DNA from: Rhizobium sp. JAB6
Lineage (GTDB): Bacteria; Pseudomonadota; Alphaproteobacteria; Rhizobiales; Rhizobiaceae
DNA: 64,000 nucleotides
Direction of reading: 5' to 3'
NCBI RefSeq assembly: GCF_003024605.1
Contig: NZ_PYJQ01000011.1
Coordinates: 1-64,000, forward strand
The notes under the pieces are model-generated. The model was not told the origin of the DNA. It saw nothing but the letters and a program-made list of their open reading frames with translations, and searched no databases. Position 1 is the stretch's first letter; every line of letters begins with the position of its first letter. The position numbers and the translations under genes were made by a program. Shown here in pieces: positions 1-9,132 of the stretch.

Positions 1-3
1 TAA

Positions 4-72
4 GGGGGCGACTATTTCTCGGAATTGGGGGGCGACATCATTTCGGAATCAGGGGGCGGATTGCCTCGGAAT
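4..72. repeat. Three short direct repeats resembling an IS21-family end
   Basis: Three imperfect copies of GGGGGCGA-N(7-8)-CGGAAT lie head to tail at about 4-25, 27-49 and 52-72. IS21-family elements carry multiple short repeats at their ends, and an IstB fragment of that family occurs at 5640-5805, so this may be one end of such an element. Only the repeats are seen directly; the rest of the element would lie left of the window. Confidence 0.4.
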
Positions 73-131
73 TTGCACATCGACGGATCGGGTCGAAACG
101 CCTGGGATGTAAGCCTCCTGAATGACCGCCG

Positions 132-812
132 TCAGAGCCTTCTCCGCCATCCGGCGCGGCTCCAGGAAACTCGGGAAGTAGCTGCCTGTGCGAAGCTAGG
201 GAAGTAAGCATTCGGTAAGGGCCGCAGGCTCAGGCCTTTACGTGAACGTCGTTTCCACTTGGCGGCTAATGCATCGACGCTTTCGCGAAGGTTGCTGGCA
301 TCGACCGCGGTCGGATCGTAGTCTGCGCTGTCCCACCATTCGAGAAGCTCGTCGTGACGCTCGTGGTTTTTGTTGGCGAGCGCTTCGCGGAATTCCTCGT
401 ATCCCCAGGGGCCGCCGACGTCCTCTGGCGGGCAACGCCCAACGACGTCGAGGAGGACGGGATCATTGAAGTCGGCAACTACTGGAACGGTCTTCTCGAT
501 CTTGACAGTGTGCATCCAGCCATCGCCGAAGTCATAAAGATACTTGAACGATCTCGCACCGATATCTTCGATGGCGGAAAGAAGTGTCGCTTTTCGAGCG
601 TCAATAGGCCCGTCAAAACCGTCATCGGGAATGCCGAAGCCGACGTCACGGATCCGGAATTCGTAGAGATGAGTGTTGGTCCAACCGAAGGCGGCCTGAA
701 GAACCTCATGAAGCCGATCAAGGCGAATGCGGAACGGCACGACGACACGCCGCATCACCCGGGGTTCAACGTCATCGAGCATGACTTTCAAGCGGATGAG
801 AGAGGCAGTCAT
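132..812 (-). CDS. Plasmid pRiA4b ORF-3 family protein
   Basis: A 226-residue protein of the pRiA4b ORF-3 family, whose biochemical role is unknown. The family core is visible in residues 1-150: a start of the type LIRLKVMLDDVEPRVMRRV, the LHEVLQAAFGW and THLYEF segments, YLYDFGDGW and the CPPEDVGG motif. The C-terminus after about residue 190 (basic, Ser/Arg-rich) does not look family-like and may be read-through into foreign DNA. The ATG overlaps the stop codon of the upstream IS66 transposase fragment (TAATG), which implies translational coupling and a passenger role in that element. Family members are often found near transposases in rhizobia. Confidence 0.8.
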   Translation of the reverse strand: MTASLIRLKVMLDDVEPRVMRRVVVPFRIRLDRLHEVLQAAFGWTNTHLYEFRIRDVGFGIPDDGFDGPIDARKATLLSAIEDIGARSFKYLYDFGDGWMHTVKIEKTVPVVADFNDPVLLDVVGRCPPEDVGGPWGYEEFREALANKNHERHDELLEWWDSADYDPTAVDASNLRESVDALAAKWKRRSRKGLSLRPLPNAYFPSFAQAATSRVSWSRAGWRRRL

Positions 813-1489
813 TATGCTGCCTGCGGCAGAGGTGTCGTCACGGTATTCGCCCAGTTCCAGGGAGGGAGTTCATCGATCCGGTTTACCGGATGATCGGCGA
901 TCCGGGCAAGGGCGTCGGCAAGCCAGGCCTGCGGATCAATGCGGTTCATTTTCGCCGTGACGATCAAGCTGTACATGGCGGCGGCCCTCCGACCACCGCG
1001 ATCTGAGCCGGCGAACAGCCATGCTTTTCTTCCCAAAGCAACACCACGCAGCGAACGCCCCGCACAATTATGCGACGGGCAGATACGACCATCGTCGAGG
1101 AACCGGGTGAAGGATTCCGAGCGGTTCGGCATGTAGTCGAAGGCCTTAGCCAGATCGTTGTCGCGAGACAGCTTGGCACGTTGATCGCGCACCCAGATTC
1201 CCATTTCGTTGATCAACGGCCTGCTGAACTGCTCACGGGTTGCCTTTCGCTCATCCGCAGTTCGGCCATTGATCTGGCGTTCAATCTCGAACAGCGCATC
1301 GATCCGCTGCACCATCTTGAGAGCGATCGGCGAGCTCACGGCGGCGCTTTTGCCCTGCGCCTTCCGACGCGCATTTGGTACCAGATCGGCCAGGGCGAAG
1401 AACGGTCGCCTCGCGTGTGCCCAGAACGCTGCCTCATGGATCGGCCCCGGGCTTCGATCAGGAAGATAGAGCTGCGTATAGCCGCCAAT
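812..1489 (-). pseudogene. tnpC: IS66-family transposase TnpC, C-terminal fragment
   Basis: The frame encodes the C-terminal third of an IS66 transposase. It reads from GGYTQLYLPDRSPGPIHEA through FWAHARRPFFALADL to the IS66 C-terminal domain with AKMNRIDPQAWLADALARI and ELPPWNW. It is about 225 residues, where full proteins have 500-550. The N-terminal and catalytic DDE core before the GGY motif is missing and homology stops at about 1489, exactly at a palindrome. An in-frame ATG at 1339 could give a 175-residue product, but this cannot be an active transposase. It overlaps the pRiA4b ORF-3 gene by one base at its 3' end. It differs in sequence from the complete IS66 transposase at 24.1-25.8 kb, so it is an independent element. 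Confidence 0.85.
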
Positions 1490-1508
1490 ATGTTCGGGAG
1501 AACATATT
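1487..1508. repeat. Perfect palindrome at the break of the IS66 fragment
   Basis: AATATGTTC-GGGA-GAACATATT: two perfect 9-base arms around a 4-base spacer. It lies exactly where similarity to IS66 TnpC ends. The rest of the space to the rfbC stop (1509-1748) holds no gene I can recognise. Confidence 0.6.
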
Positions 1509-1748
1509 ACGGGTTACAATCCGCTGTTCAAGGTTGACCGCGATTCAAATCCGCTAAGGCAGGCGTTTGCTGGTTACATTCGGGACGTAAGTTCTTCGTG
1601 CTCACCGAGATCGCGGCGAATGCCAAGCGTGGAAACCAAACCGGTTCGTTAACGCGTAACCATACCGCGCCAGCGAGCTCTTTTGCGAGAAACACGACCA
1701 CATCTTAACCAACTTGCCAACATCTGAAAATCAGATGTAATCCGAATG

Positions 1749-2297
1749 TCACGCAAAAGCTTCGGCGTCTACCAGAAGTGGCTGACGCTGGTCTTTTACA
1801 GAGAGCGTTGGCTGATCGGCAAATTGCCAATCGACACCAATCTGCGGATCGTTCCACCGAATGCCGCGGTCGCTTTCCGGGGCGTAGTAATTGGTGGTCT
1901 TGTAGAGAAACTCGACGTGGTCGCTCAATGTCAGGAAGCCATGGGCAAAGCCTTCCGGGATCCAAAGCTGGCGCTTGTTTTCGGCAGACAAAAGAACGCC
2001 GACCCATTGGCCGAATGTCGGTGAGGATTTCCGGATGTCGACGGCAACGTCATAGACCTCTCCGACCACCACCCGCACCAGCTTCGCCTGCGCATGCGGC
2101 GGCAGCTGATAGTGCAGACCCCGCAGGACGCCCCTGCCCGACCGGCTATGATTGTCCTGCACAAAATCGGCGCTTCGTCCGATCGCTGCTTCGAACTTCG
2201 CTTTGCTGAAGCTTTCGAAGAAGAAGCCGCGGTCGTCTGCAAACACCGTCGGTTCGATAATCTTGACGTCCGGAATAGCGGTATCGATGGCTTTCAT
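1749..2297 (-). CDS. rfbC: dTDP-4-dehydrorhamnose 3,5-epimerase
   Basis: RmlC/RfbC, 182 residues, full length for the cupin-fold epimerase family. It catalyses the third step of dTDP-L-rhamnose synthesis, double epimerisation of dTDP-4-keto-6-deoxyglucose, in the cytosol. Visible signatures: VFADDRGFFFESF near residue 19, FVQDNHSRSGRGVLRGLHYQ (about 45-64, containing the catalytic His), VRVVVGEVYDVAVDIR, and PEGFAHGFLTLSD with the second active-site region. It is the last gene of rfbB-rfbD-rfbA-rfbC, about 60 bases downstream of rfbA. The set is complete, so L-rhamnose for surface polysaccharide is the likely product. Confidence 0.96.
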   Translation of the reverse strand: MKAIDTAIPDVKIIEPTVFADDRGFFFESFSKAKFEAAIGRSADFVQDNHSRSGRGVLRGLHYQLPPHAQAKLVRVVVGEVYDVAVDIRKSSPTFGQWVGVLLSAENKRQLWIPEGFAHGFLTLSDHVEFLYKTTNYYAPESDRGIRWNDPQIGVDWQFADQPTLSVKDQRQPLLVDAEAFA

Positions 2298-2358
2298 TCG
2301 TCGTCCTGTTCAGATTGTTTGCAAGGGAGATGCGGCGGCATAAAGCGCGCCTGAGCGG

Positions 2359-3246
2359 TTAGAATATCTGCTCGCGCAAGATCCCAAGGAGATATTGCCC
2401 ATAGGCATTCTTCTTCAGCGGGCTCGCCAGCGTCTCGACATCGGATGCATTGATCCAGCCGCTGCGATAGGCGATCTCTTCGGGGCAGGCCACCTTCAGG
2501 CCCTGCCGGTTCTCGATCGTCGCAATGTAATGACTGGCTTCCAGCATCGACTCATGCGTTCCGGTGTCGAGCCAGGCATAGCCGCGGCCCATCGTCTGCA
2601 CGTCCAGTTGCCCGGCCTGCAGATAGTGAACATTGACATCGGTGATCTCCAGCTCGCCGCGCGGCGACGGGCGGATCGATTTAGCGACGTCAACGACGGT
2701 TTCGTCATAGAAGTAGAGGCCGGTGACCGCATAATTGCTCTTCGGCATCCTCGGCTTTTCCTCCAGGCTGATCGCCCGGCCGCGTTGATCGAACTCGACC
2801 ACGCCATAGCGATGCGGGTCCTGTACGTGATAAGCAAAGACAGTCGCGCCGGTTTCCTTGGCGCTCGCTTCATGCAGCAGTCGGGTAAAATCATGCCCGT
2901 AAAAGATGTTGTCTCCCAGAACCAGGGCAGATGGCGCGCCATCCAGAAACGCTTCGCCGATCAGGAAGGCCTGGGCAAGGCCGTCCGGGCTGGGCTGCAC
3001 CGCATAGTCAAGCTTGATGCCCCATTGGCTGCCATTGCCGAGCAATTGCTCGAAACGCGGCGTGTCCTGCGGCGTCGAGATGATGAGGATCTCGCGAATA
3101 CCCGCCAACATCAAAGTCGTCAGCGGATAGTAGATCATCGGCTTGTCGTAGATCGGCAAGAGCTGCTTGCTGACCGCAAGCGTCAGCGGATAGAGCCGTG
3201 TTCCCGATCCGCCGGCGAGTATGATTCCTTTGCGTGCCTTCGTCAT
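2359..3246 (-). CDS. rfbA: Glucose-1-phosphate thymidylyltransferase
   Basis: RmlA/RfbA, 295 residues, the normal length. It makes dTDP-glucose from dTTP and glucose-1-phosphate, the entry reaction of the dTDP-rhamnose pathway. The nucleotidyltransferase signature GIILAGGSGTRLYPLT is at residues 8-23, followed by KQLLPIYDKPMIYYPL, LVLGDNIFYG (metal-binding Asp) and the sugar-binding EEKP and WLDTGT motifs. The ATG sits just after the signature-bearing N-terminus expected for the family. It is third in a four-gene operon; a gap of about 90 bases separates it from rfbD upstream. Confidence 0.97.
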   Translation of the reverse strand: MTKARKGIILAGGSGTRLYPLTLAVSKQLLPIYDKPMIYYPLTTLMLAGIREILIISTPQDTPRFEQLLGNGSQWGIKLDYAVQPSPDGLAQAFLIGEAFLDGAPSALVLGDNIFYGHDFTRLLHEASAKETGATVFAYHVQDPHRYGVVEFDQRGRAISLEEKPRMPKSNYAVTGLYFYDETVVDVAKSIRPSPRGELEITDVNVHYLQAGQLDVQTMGRGYAWLDTGTHESMLEASHYIATIENRQGLKVACPEEIAYRSGWINASDVETLASPLKKNAYGQYLLGILREQIF

Positions 3247-3333
3247 GATCCTGCGTCTCGTTTTTAGTGCATCTGCCTCTGTCTTGCCGGCGGGAGGACA
3301 TGGCCGGAAATCATCGGCAAAAAATTACGGTTT

Positions 3334-4236
3334 TCAATTCCGCGCAGCCAGCAATCTTGCCAACACGTCGTCGACGCCCTCCTGCCAGAGAGGAAGCGCA
3401 ACATCGAAGCGATCCATCAGCTTTCGACAATCCAGCCGTGAATTGGCCGGACGCTTGGCAGGGGTCGGATATTCTGCCGTCGATATCGGCTTCAGCGCAT
3501 CGAGAGACAGCGCAAGCTTGACGTTTGCTGCCAATGCCTCACGAACGATATGGGCGGCATAGCCGTACCAGGAGGTGCTGCCTTGTGCCGTGAGATGATA
3601 GGTCCCCGCGAGGTCGCCGGGAGCGCGCGAAGCCATGATGCGCTCGATCACCGTGCGGGTGACATCGGCAATCAAGGCCGCCGATGTCGGCGCACCAACC
3701 TGATCGGCGACGATGTTCAATGCGCTTCTTTCATCGGCCAGCCGAAGAATGGTCTTCAGGAAATTGCTGCCATGATGACCATAGACCCAGCTCGTGCGCA
3801 AGATGGCATGCTGGGCGCCAGAGGCACGTACTGCCTCCTCGCCCAGCCATTTGCTTTCGCCATAGACGGACTGCGGATTGACAGCATCGCCTTCGACAAA
3901 GGGATCGGCTTTCGTACCGTCGAAGACATAGTCTGTGGAGTAGTGGATGAGCAAGGCGCCATTGTCCGCCGCCCAACGCGCCAGTATCCCCGGAGCTGCA
4001 GCATTGACCGCCATCGCCAGCTCTTTGTCGCTCTCGGCCCGATCCACCGCCGTATAGGCGGCCGGATTGACAATGATGCCGGGTTTATGCGCGTCGAGAG
4101 CGGCAAGAATGCTTGCTTCATTCGCCAGATCCATGTCCGCGCGCGTCAGGGCACGGACATTCCCCAAGACGCCAAGCGAACGTTGCAACTCGAAACCAAC
4201 CTGACCGTTGGCGCCGGTGATCAGAATGGCGCTCAC
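3334..4236 (-). CDS. rfbD: dTDP-4-dehydrorhamnose reductase
   Basis: RmlD/RfbD, 300 residues, an SDR-type reductase that performs the last step to dTDP-L-rhamnose with NAD(P)H. The Rossmann motif ITGANGQVGFEL is at residues 6-17, the NPAAYTAVDRAE segment near 57, the STDYVFDG motif near 105, and the catalytic YGESKWLGE (Tyr and Lys) near 130. The ATG overlaps the rfbB stop by four bases, so the two are translationally coupled. Confidence 0.96.
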   Translation of the reverse strand: MSAILITGANGQVGFELQRSLGVLGNVRALTRADMDLANEASILAALDAHKPGIIVNPAAYTAVDRAESDKELAMAVNAAAPGILARWAADNGALLIHYSTDYVFDGTKADPFVEGDAVNPQSVYGESKWLGEEAVRASGAQHAILRTSWVYGHHGSNFLKTILRLADERSALNIVADQVGAPTSAALIADVTRTVIERIMASRAPGDLAGTYHLTAQGSTSWYGYAAHIVREALAANVKLALSLDALKPISTAEYPTPAKRPANSRLDCRKLMDRFDVALPLWQEGVDDVLARLLAARN

Positions 4237-5300
4237 AACTCAACCTCGTACTGCTTACCGACCCATTCACGATACGCGCCACTGGTGACGTTACGGACCC
4301 AGTCCTGGTTGCCGAGATACCATGCGATCGTCTTGCGAATGCCGGTCTCGAAGGTTTCCTGCGGCTTCCAGCCGAGTTCACGCTCGAGCTTGCGCGCATC
4401 GATCGCATAGCGGCGATCATGACCGGGCCGATCCTTGACGAAGGTGATCTGATCACTGTAGCGGCTGCCATCGACCTTCGGCCTGAGTTCATCGAGGATG
4501 GCGCAGATCGTCTGCACGACATCGAGATTAGGTTTCTCGTTCCAGCCGCCGACATTATAGGTCTCGCCAAGCTTGCCGGCTTCCAGGACGCGGCGAATGG
4601 CGCTGCAATGATCCCGGACATAAAGCCAATCACGGATTTGCTGGCCATCGCCATAGATCGGTAGGGTCTTTCCCGACAGCGCGTTCAGGATCACCAGCGG
4701 GATCAGTTTTTCCGGAAAATGGTAAGGCCCGTAATTGTTGCTGCAGTTGGTCGTTAAGACGGGCAGGCCGTAAGTATGGTGCCAAGCCCGGACGAGATGA
4801 TCGGATGCCGCCTTGCTGGCCGAATAGGGGCTGTTCGGCTCATAGCGATTGAGTTCATTGAACGGCGCATCATCCTTCGACAGCGTGCCATAGACCTCGT
4901 CTGTCGAGACATGCAGAAAACGGAAGCTTTGCTTCTCCCCCTCCGGCAAGCCATCCCAATAGCCGCGAACGGCTTCCAGCAGATTGAAGGTACCGACAAT
5001 ATTCGTCTGGATGAAATCGCCCGGACCGTGAATGGAGCGGTCGACATGGCTTTCAGCTGCGAAATTGATGATCGCACGCGGCTTGTGAATCGCGAGCAAA
5101 TCGCCCACCAGCTCGCGATCGCCGATATCGCCATGCACGAACACATGGCGATCATCACCCTCCAACCCCCTCAGCGTATCCAGGTTTCCGGCATAGGTCA
5201 GCTTGTCCAGATTGACGACCGTCTCGTCGTGTCGCTCAAGCCAATCGAGAACAAAATTCCCGCCGATGAAGCCAGCGCCTCCAGAAACCAATATCGTCAT
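4233..5300 (-). CDS. rfbB: dTDP-glucose 4,6-dehydratase
   Basis: RmlB/RfbB, 355 residues. It converts dTDP-glucose to dTDP-4-keto-6-deoxyglucose, the branch compound for rhamnose and other deoxysugars. Motifs: Rossmann SGGAGFIGGNF (6-16), FAAESHVDRSI (about 80-90), HVSTDEVYG with the catalytic Asp-Glu, and YSASKAASDHLV with the Tyr-x3-Lys pair. It is the first gene of the rfbBDAC operon on the minus strand. Upstream of its ATG lies non-coding and IS-derived DNA (5301-6165), which must contain the operon promoter. The ribosome-binding site is weak. Confidence 0.97.
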   Translation of the reverse strand: MTILVSGGAGFIGGNFVLDWLERHDETVVNLDKLTYAGNLDTLRGLEGDDRHVFVHGDIGDRELVGDLLAIHKPRAIINFAAESHVDRSIHGPGDFIQTNIVGTFNLLEAVRGYWDGLPEGEKQSFRFLHVSTDEVYGTLSKDDAPFNELNRYEPNSPYSASKAASDHLVRAWHHTYGLPVLTTNCSNNYGPYHFPEKLIPLVILNALSGKTLPIYGDGQQIRDWLYVRDHCSAIRRVLEAGKLGETYNVGGWNEKPNLDVVQTICAILDELRPKVDGSRYSDQITFVKDRPGHDRRYAIDARKLERELGWKPQETFETGIRKTIAWYLGNQDWVRNVTSGAYREWVGKQYEVEL

Positions 5301-6165
5301 TCTACTTCTATACCTATCTAGACCCGTCTCAATACGATTTTGATCGTCAAAGCTATATTGCTCGAGAACGCTCTGGAACGAACGTCAGACTTCTACAGCA
5401 ACCTCCAAAGCTTTGAAAAGCTCTATTTCAAACTTCTTCCCTTACACGCCGGAACGGATGCCATATCAAGGCTGACGCTGCGGCGGCTCCTTCGGCGCAC
5501 GCCCGCCCGAACGGGAAGCCTCGATTTCAGCCAAGCGGCCTACTATTCTGCGCCCCGCTTCGACGACCAATAGCCGTTGCTTAGCATCCGCCTTAGCACT
5601 CTTGCCAAGTTCGCGCGCGAAATCTGGGTGTCGTATAGTCGTGCTTGCCGCTGCACGTTTCCGTTTGCAACCGATTGACCAGATCGACGACGTTGAAGAA
5701 GCGCCCGCGTGTTCCGTTGCGGATCAGTGCACGGGCAATCGCGATGGCGAGATGGCTCTTACCGGTTCCCGTGCCGCCGCTGGGGCAACTTACCCGTCGC
5801 GGTAGCTGTCGCGTTTTTTTCTACCTTCTCACCGCGTTCATTTTTGCGCTAGCGATGCACTGATTGGTGGATACAAGGGCTATAGCGCTTGCTGGGGCAG
5901 TTTCTGGCAAGATGGCACCCCCCCCCGCGACCGCGCCGCTGACGCCGTAGTTGCACCGAACTCATTTTTAGGGGCTATCGATGCTTCATCTGCCTGCTCG
6001 TCGAACGGGTCTTACGCGGGAATGATCGTAAACAGGTCTTCAACATAGCCCGGTCGCATCAAGTCACGAAGGCGGCTCATCAACTCATAGCCCCCAACCT
6101 TTTCCGCGATATTCCGTACTTTCCCCTACCGCCCTCAAGAAGGATCAAGCCTTCAGTCTTGGCGG
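5301..6165. other. Gene-poor stretch with eroded coding fragments
   Basis: No intact gene is visible. Besides the IstB scrap at 5640-5805, the minus strand has two open runs with protein-like composition: one at about 5467-5632 (DFARELGKSAKADAK ... RRIVGRLAEIE) and one near 6018-6125 (IAEKVGGYELMSRLRDLM). I cannot assign either. The region separates the rfb operon from the aminotransferase cluster and probably records several insertions and deletions. Confidence 0.4.
5640..5805 (-). pseudogene. istB: IS21-family helper ATPase IstB, internal fragment
   Basis: The minus strand encodes GGTGTGKSHLAIAIARAL (Walker A of IstB) followed by IRNGTRGRFFNVVDLVNRLQ, a stretch typical of IstB proteins. 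About 55 codons are recognisable; both ends are lost and there is no start or stop belonging to the gene. It is a non-functional remnant of an IS21-family element, perhaps related to the end-like repeats at the left edge of the window. Confidence 0.75.
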
Positions 6166-7317
6166 CTAATGCGCCAAGGGGACCGCCATGGCATTAAGCG
6201 ACGTACAGATTCTCTCGATATGCCGTGCTGAAAGGTCGGGCCAGCACGGTAATCCCAGCGAACTAGCGGCCAAATCGTCAGTCACCGTCAGATCCGTGCG
6301 CTGACATTCCATGAAAGCACTGTGACGATGCAGGCCACCGCCCCACCAGCAGCGCGAGCCAATTCCGCTGGAACGCAGGCCCTCAATTATCGACGCGATT
6401 CCCTTTTCGCTGTTTGTCACACGTACAACCATTGTTGATGACGCCCATGTGTCGCCCTGACCGGGCATCATGGAAACGGACCTGTCCAGTCGCAGCCGAT
6501 ACTCCTTCGCCACGTTCAGATATTGGTCTCGCGATGATGGCCACAGATCAAGCGCAGCCAGGCCGACGGCGGCGCTGAATTCGCTCAACTTGGCGTTAAT
6601 TGCGGGCACGATCGACTCGCGGGTGCCATGGAAACCGAAATTACCGCGTCGTATAACATGTTCGATCAGACGGGGATCCGTGCAGGCAACAAAGGCCCCT
6701 TCACCTATCCCAAGCACTTTTGTAGCGTGCAGGCTGACAACGCACGGCGTTTTTCCAGGCCGTACCGTATCGAAGGCCGATGCGGCGTCCATAACCACTG
6801 CCAATCCCGTTTCGTCCCTGAATGTGTCCCAGGTGAGCATATCAGCCGACGCACCAAACGGCATCACGGGCATGACGGCGCCGACCCGTCCGGGCGCGTG
6901 GTGCAGAAAGTCTCGGGCCATATCCGCTGTCAGTTGCTGACTGTCGTGGTCAACATCAACGATGTACGGCACGAGCCCGGCCAAATATATGGCGTGGGCG
7001 CTCGCAGCGAACGTCCAGGCCGGCACCATACAGAAGCTACCCATGGGCGGCGACTGAGCAAGAAGCGCTAGCGCCAGGCCCAGTGTGGCGTTGGCGCACA
7101 ACGTCACAGCTTCAACATTGAAATGCGTACGCAGCCGTGACTCGAACGCACGAGCCAGAGGTCCACCATTGCTGTATACGCGACTGTCATCGATCAACTG
7201 CAGGTATGGAAGCAGCTGCTGCGATGAAGGCAAGCAGGGGCGCATCACCGGAATTTCAAGCGATGCTGTCTCAACCTGCCAGTATAGTTCAGAAAGATCC
7301 CGGCTCTCGCCGATCAT
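6166..7317 (-). CDS. DegT/DnrJ/EryC1/StrS-family aminotransferase
   Basis: A 383-residue PLP-dependent enzyme of the sugar aminotransferase (DegT/DnrJ/EryC1/StrS) family. Recognisable are the substrate loop VYSNGGPLARAFE (47-59), LCANATLGLALAL (73-85), VPAWTFAASAHA (98-109), VVMDAASAF with the PLP-ring Asp at 177, and SLHATKVLGIGEGAF with the Schiff-base Lys at 200. Family members transaminate nucleotide-linked keto-sugars. Its ATG overlaps the stop of the radical SAM gene by four bases, so they form one transcription and translation unit. The second Ala-His position of the usual DAA(H/Q) motif is Ser here. The substrate cannot be read from sequence. Confidence 0.85.
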   Translation of the reverse strand: MIGESRDLSELYWQVETASLEIPVMRPCLPSSQQLLPYLQLIDDSRVYSNGGPLARAFESRLRTHFNVEAVTLCANATLGLALALLAQSPPMGSFCMVPAWTFAASAHAIYLAGLVPYIVDVDHDSQQLTADMARDFLHHAPGRVGAVMPVMPFGASADMLTWDTFRDETGLAVVMDAASAFDTVRPGKTPCVVSLHATKVLGIGEGAFVACTDPRLIEHVIRRGNFGFHGTRESIVPAINAKLSEFSAAVGLAALDLWPSSRDQYLNVAKEYRLRLDRSVSMMPGQGDTWASSTMVVRVTNSEKGIASIIEGLRSSGIGSRCWWGGGLHRHSAFMECQRTDLTVTDDLAASSLGLPCWPDLSARHIERICTSLNAMAVPLAH

Positions 7318-9017
7318 GCGGCTGACCTCGTTTGACGAGGCAGGTAGCTTTCATTTCGCGTTTCGCCCGGCGGCGACGATGTTGTGCTCAAGACACCGAA
7401 ATCGGCTTTGCGCTCACTGCGGGAGATCGTCATGAAATGCCAATGCTCGCAGCACAGAACAACAAATGTGGAAAAGGGAATGGCTTCGGCCCCATTGTCG
7501 CGACAATTGCGCCGCCATAGCCGCAGGTAGGCGCCACCCACGCTGCGGAGGACGTTCGATCCGACGAGGGATCGCATAAGCTTCAAAGCCATAACCGCAC
7601 CTCCGGCAATTCCAGCAAGACGCGCAGCAAGGTTTGGTTTGCGACCAATATGTTCATCCAGAGCTTTTCGTGCGGCGCGGAACGCAGGCGATCTGCTGTA
7701 ACCGTCCAGTAGGCGGCTGAAATAGGCGTCCGGTTCATAAAGTCGCCGCAGCAGAACATCGTAACCTGCCTTCAAGGTCTCACGCGTCATCTGCTTCGGA
7801 TGGAAGGCTACATCAGGGTGGCTGGGGTCCAACCTTCCCTCAGCTTTCAGCCGGTCATACAGCGGCGTGGTGGGGATAGGGCTTAGTATGGCGACAATGG
7901 CCTGTGCTATGCCGCTGCTCTGGATGAAGTTGAATTGCTCCTCGAAAATACCTTCGTCGTCGCCATCGAAGCCTACGATAAAGCCGGCCTTGATGACCAG
8001 TCCCGCGTCACGGATACGCTGCAGCTTGTCAAGCATACTGTCGCCGCGAAGATTTTGTACCTTGCGCGTCTCTTGCAGCGAAGATGCACGTGGTGTTTCA
8101 ATGCCGATGAACACTGAGCGGAAGTTCGCCTTGACCATCAGCTCAAGCAGTTCTGCGTCATCGGCAAGATTTATGCTGGCCTCCGTGCTGAATATGAGCG
8201 GATATTCATACTGTTCCTGCCATTCCACAACGACGCGCAACAATTCCTTGGCTTTCTGCTTATTGCCAATGAAATTGTCATCGACAAGGAAACAGTGACG
8301 CATTCCTGCGGCGCGGATAACCTCAAATTCCGTGATCATTTGCTGCGGCGTTTTCACTCGCGGCCGCCGGCCGAAGATTGTGATGATGTCGCAGAACTCA
8401 CATAGGAACGGACACCCGCGAGAAAACTGAAGCGATGCAACCATATACCGGTCGGTCTTTAGTAAGTCATAGCGTGGCGGCGGCATCTTCTCCATATCCG
8501 ACTTGGCGGACTGTTCATATCGGCGTGCAACCAGATCTCCCTTAGCATATGCGGTAAGAAATTCGGGCCAGGTTTCTTCGGCCTCCCCGACAAAGCGCGT
8601 GTCACACAGATCGGCAAATTCGGCGTCGGAAACTGAACAATAGGGGCCGCCGACAACCACTGTAGCCGATGACTTGCGCAGGCGGTTCAGAATTTCATGC
8701 ATACGCTGCCGCTGCACAATCATGCCCGTGACGCCGATAACGTCGAAACTTTCCAGAGCATCGAAGTCGATCTCTTCGACGTTCTCGTCGATCAAGGTTA
8801 TGTCGCAATGTGCCGGCGCCAGGGCCGCTAGAGTGGGCAAGGCACCGGTCACCGTCCAGTTGCGCTTGTCGCCGGGAATGTTTGGTAGAGCATGATCCAT
8901 GCCCCAGTAAGACGGCGTGAATTTTGGATTGATAAGACATACAGACAGTCGCCGTGTCGACAGACTACTTTCCGGCTCTGAACGCTGGATTTCCTGGGGC
9001 TGGACAACCGACATCAA
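7314..9017 (-). CDS. B12-binding-domain radical SAM protein
   Basis: A 567-residue enzyme with an N-terminal cobalamin-binding-like domain (about 24-165), a radical SAM domain with CxxxCxxC at C202, C206 and C209 (GCPFLCEFCD), and a C-terminal extension (about 400-567) typical of B12-radical SAM proteins of the DUF4070 type. The B12 domain keeps the LIDENVEEID segment but lacks a DxHxxG base-off histidine, as is common in this subgroup. Known relatives methylate or rearrange unactivated carbons, for example in hopanoid and antibiotic pathways. It leads the minus-strand operon with the aminotransferase and is divergent from the methyltransferase at 9133; the 115-base gap must hold both promoters. 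The reaction is unknown. Confidence 0.85.
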   Translation of the reverse strand: MMSVVQPQEIQRSEPESSLSTRRLSVCLINPKFTPSYWGMDHALPNIPGDKRNWTVTGALPTLAALAPAHCDITLIDENVEEIDFDALESFDVIGVTGMIVQRQRMHEILNRLRKSSATVVVGGPYCSVSDAEFADLCDTRFVGEAEETWPEFLTAYAKGDLVARRYEQSAKSDMEKMPPPRYDLLKTDRYMVASLQFSRGCPFLCEFCDIITIFGRRPRVKTPQQMITEFEVIRAAGMRHCFLVDDNFIGNKQKAKELLRVVVEWQEQYEYPLIFSTEASINLADDAELLELMVKANFRSVFIGIETPRASSLQETRKVQNLRGDSMLDKLQRIRDAGLVIKAGFIVGFDGDDEGIFEEQFNFIQSSGIAQAIVAILSPIPTTPLYDRLKAEGRLDPSHPDVAFHPKQMTRETLKAGYDVLLRRLYEPDAYFSRLLDGYSRSPAFRAARKALDEHIGRKPNLAARLAGIAGGAVMALKLMRSLVGSNVLRSVGGAYLRLWRRNCRDNGAEAIPFSTFVVLCCEHWHFMTISRSERKADFGVLSTTSSPPGETRNESYLPRQTRSAA

Positions 9018-9132
9018 AGTGCTTCCATTTAATTGGCAAGAATGGCGAATCGTATTAACAAGCTATATTCCTCCAAGTTACTTGTTTCTAAAGAAAGGTG
9101 GCGGCATTTGCAACGACTGCGCAGTAACGGAT

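Noticed and set aside
2395..3267. A 290-codon plus-strand ORF over rfbA
   Set aside because: rfbA on the other strand has an unmistakable nucleotidyltransferase signature.
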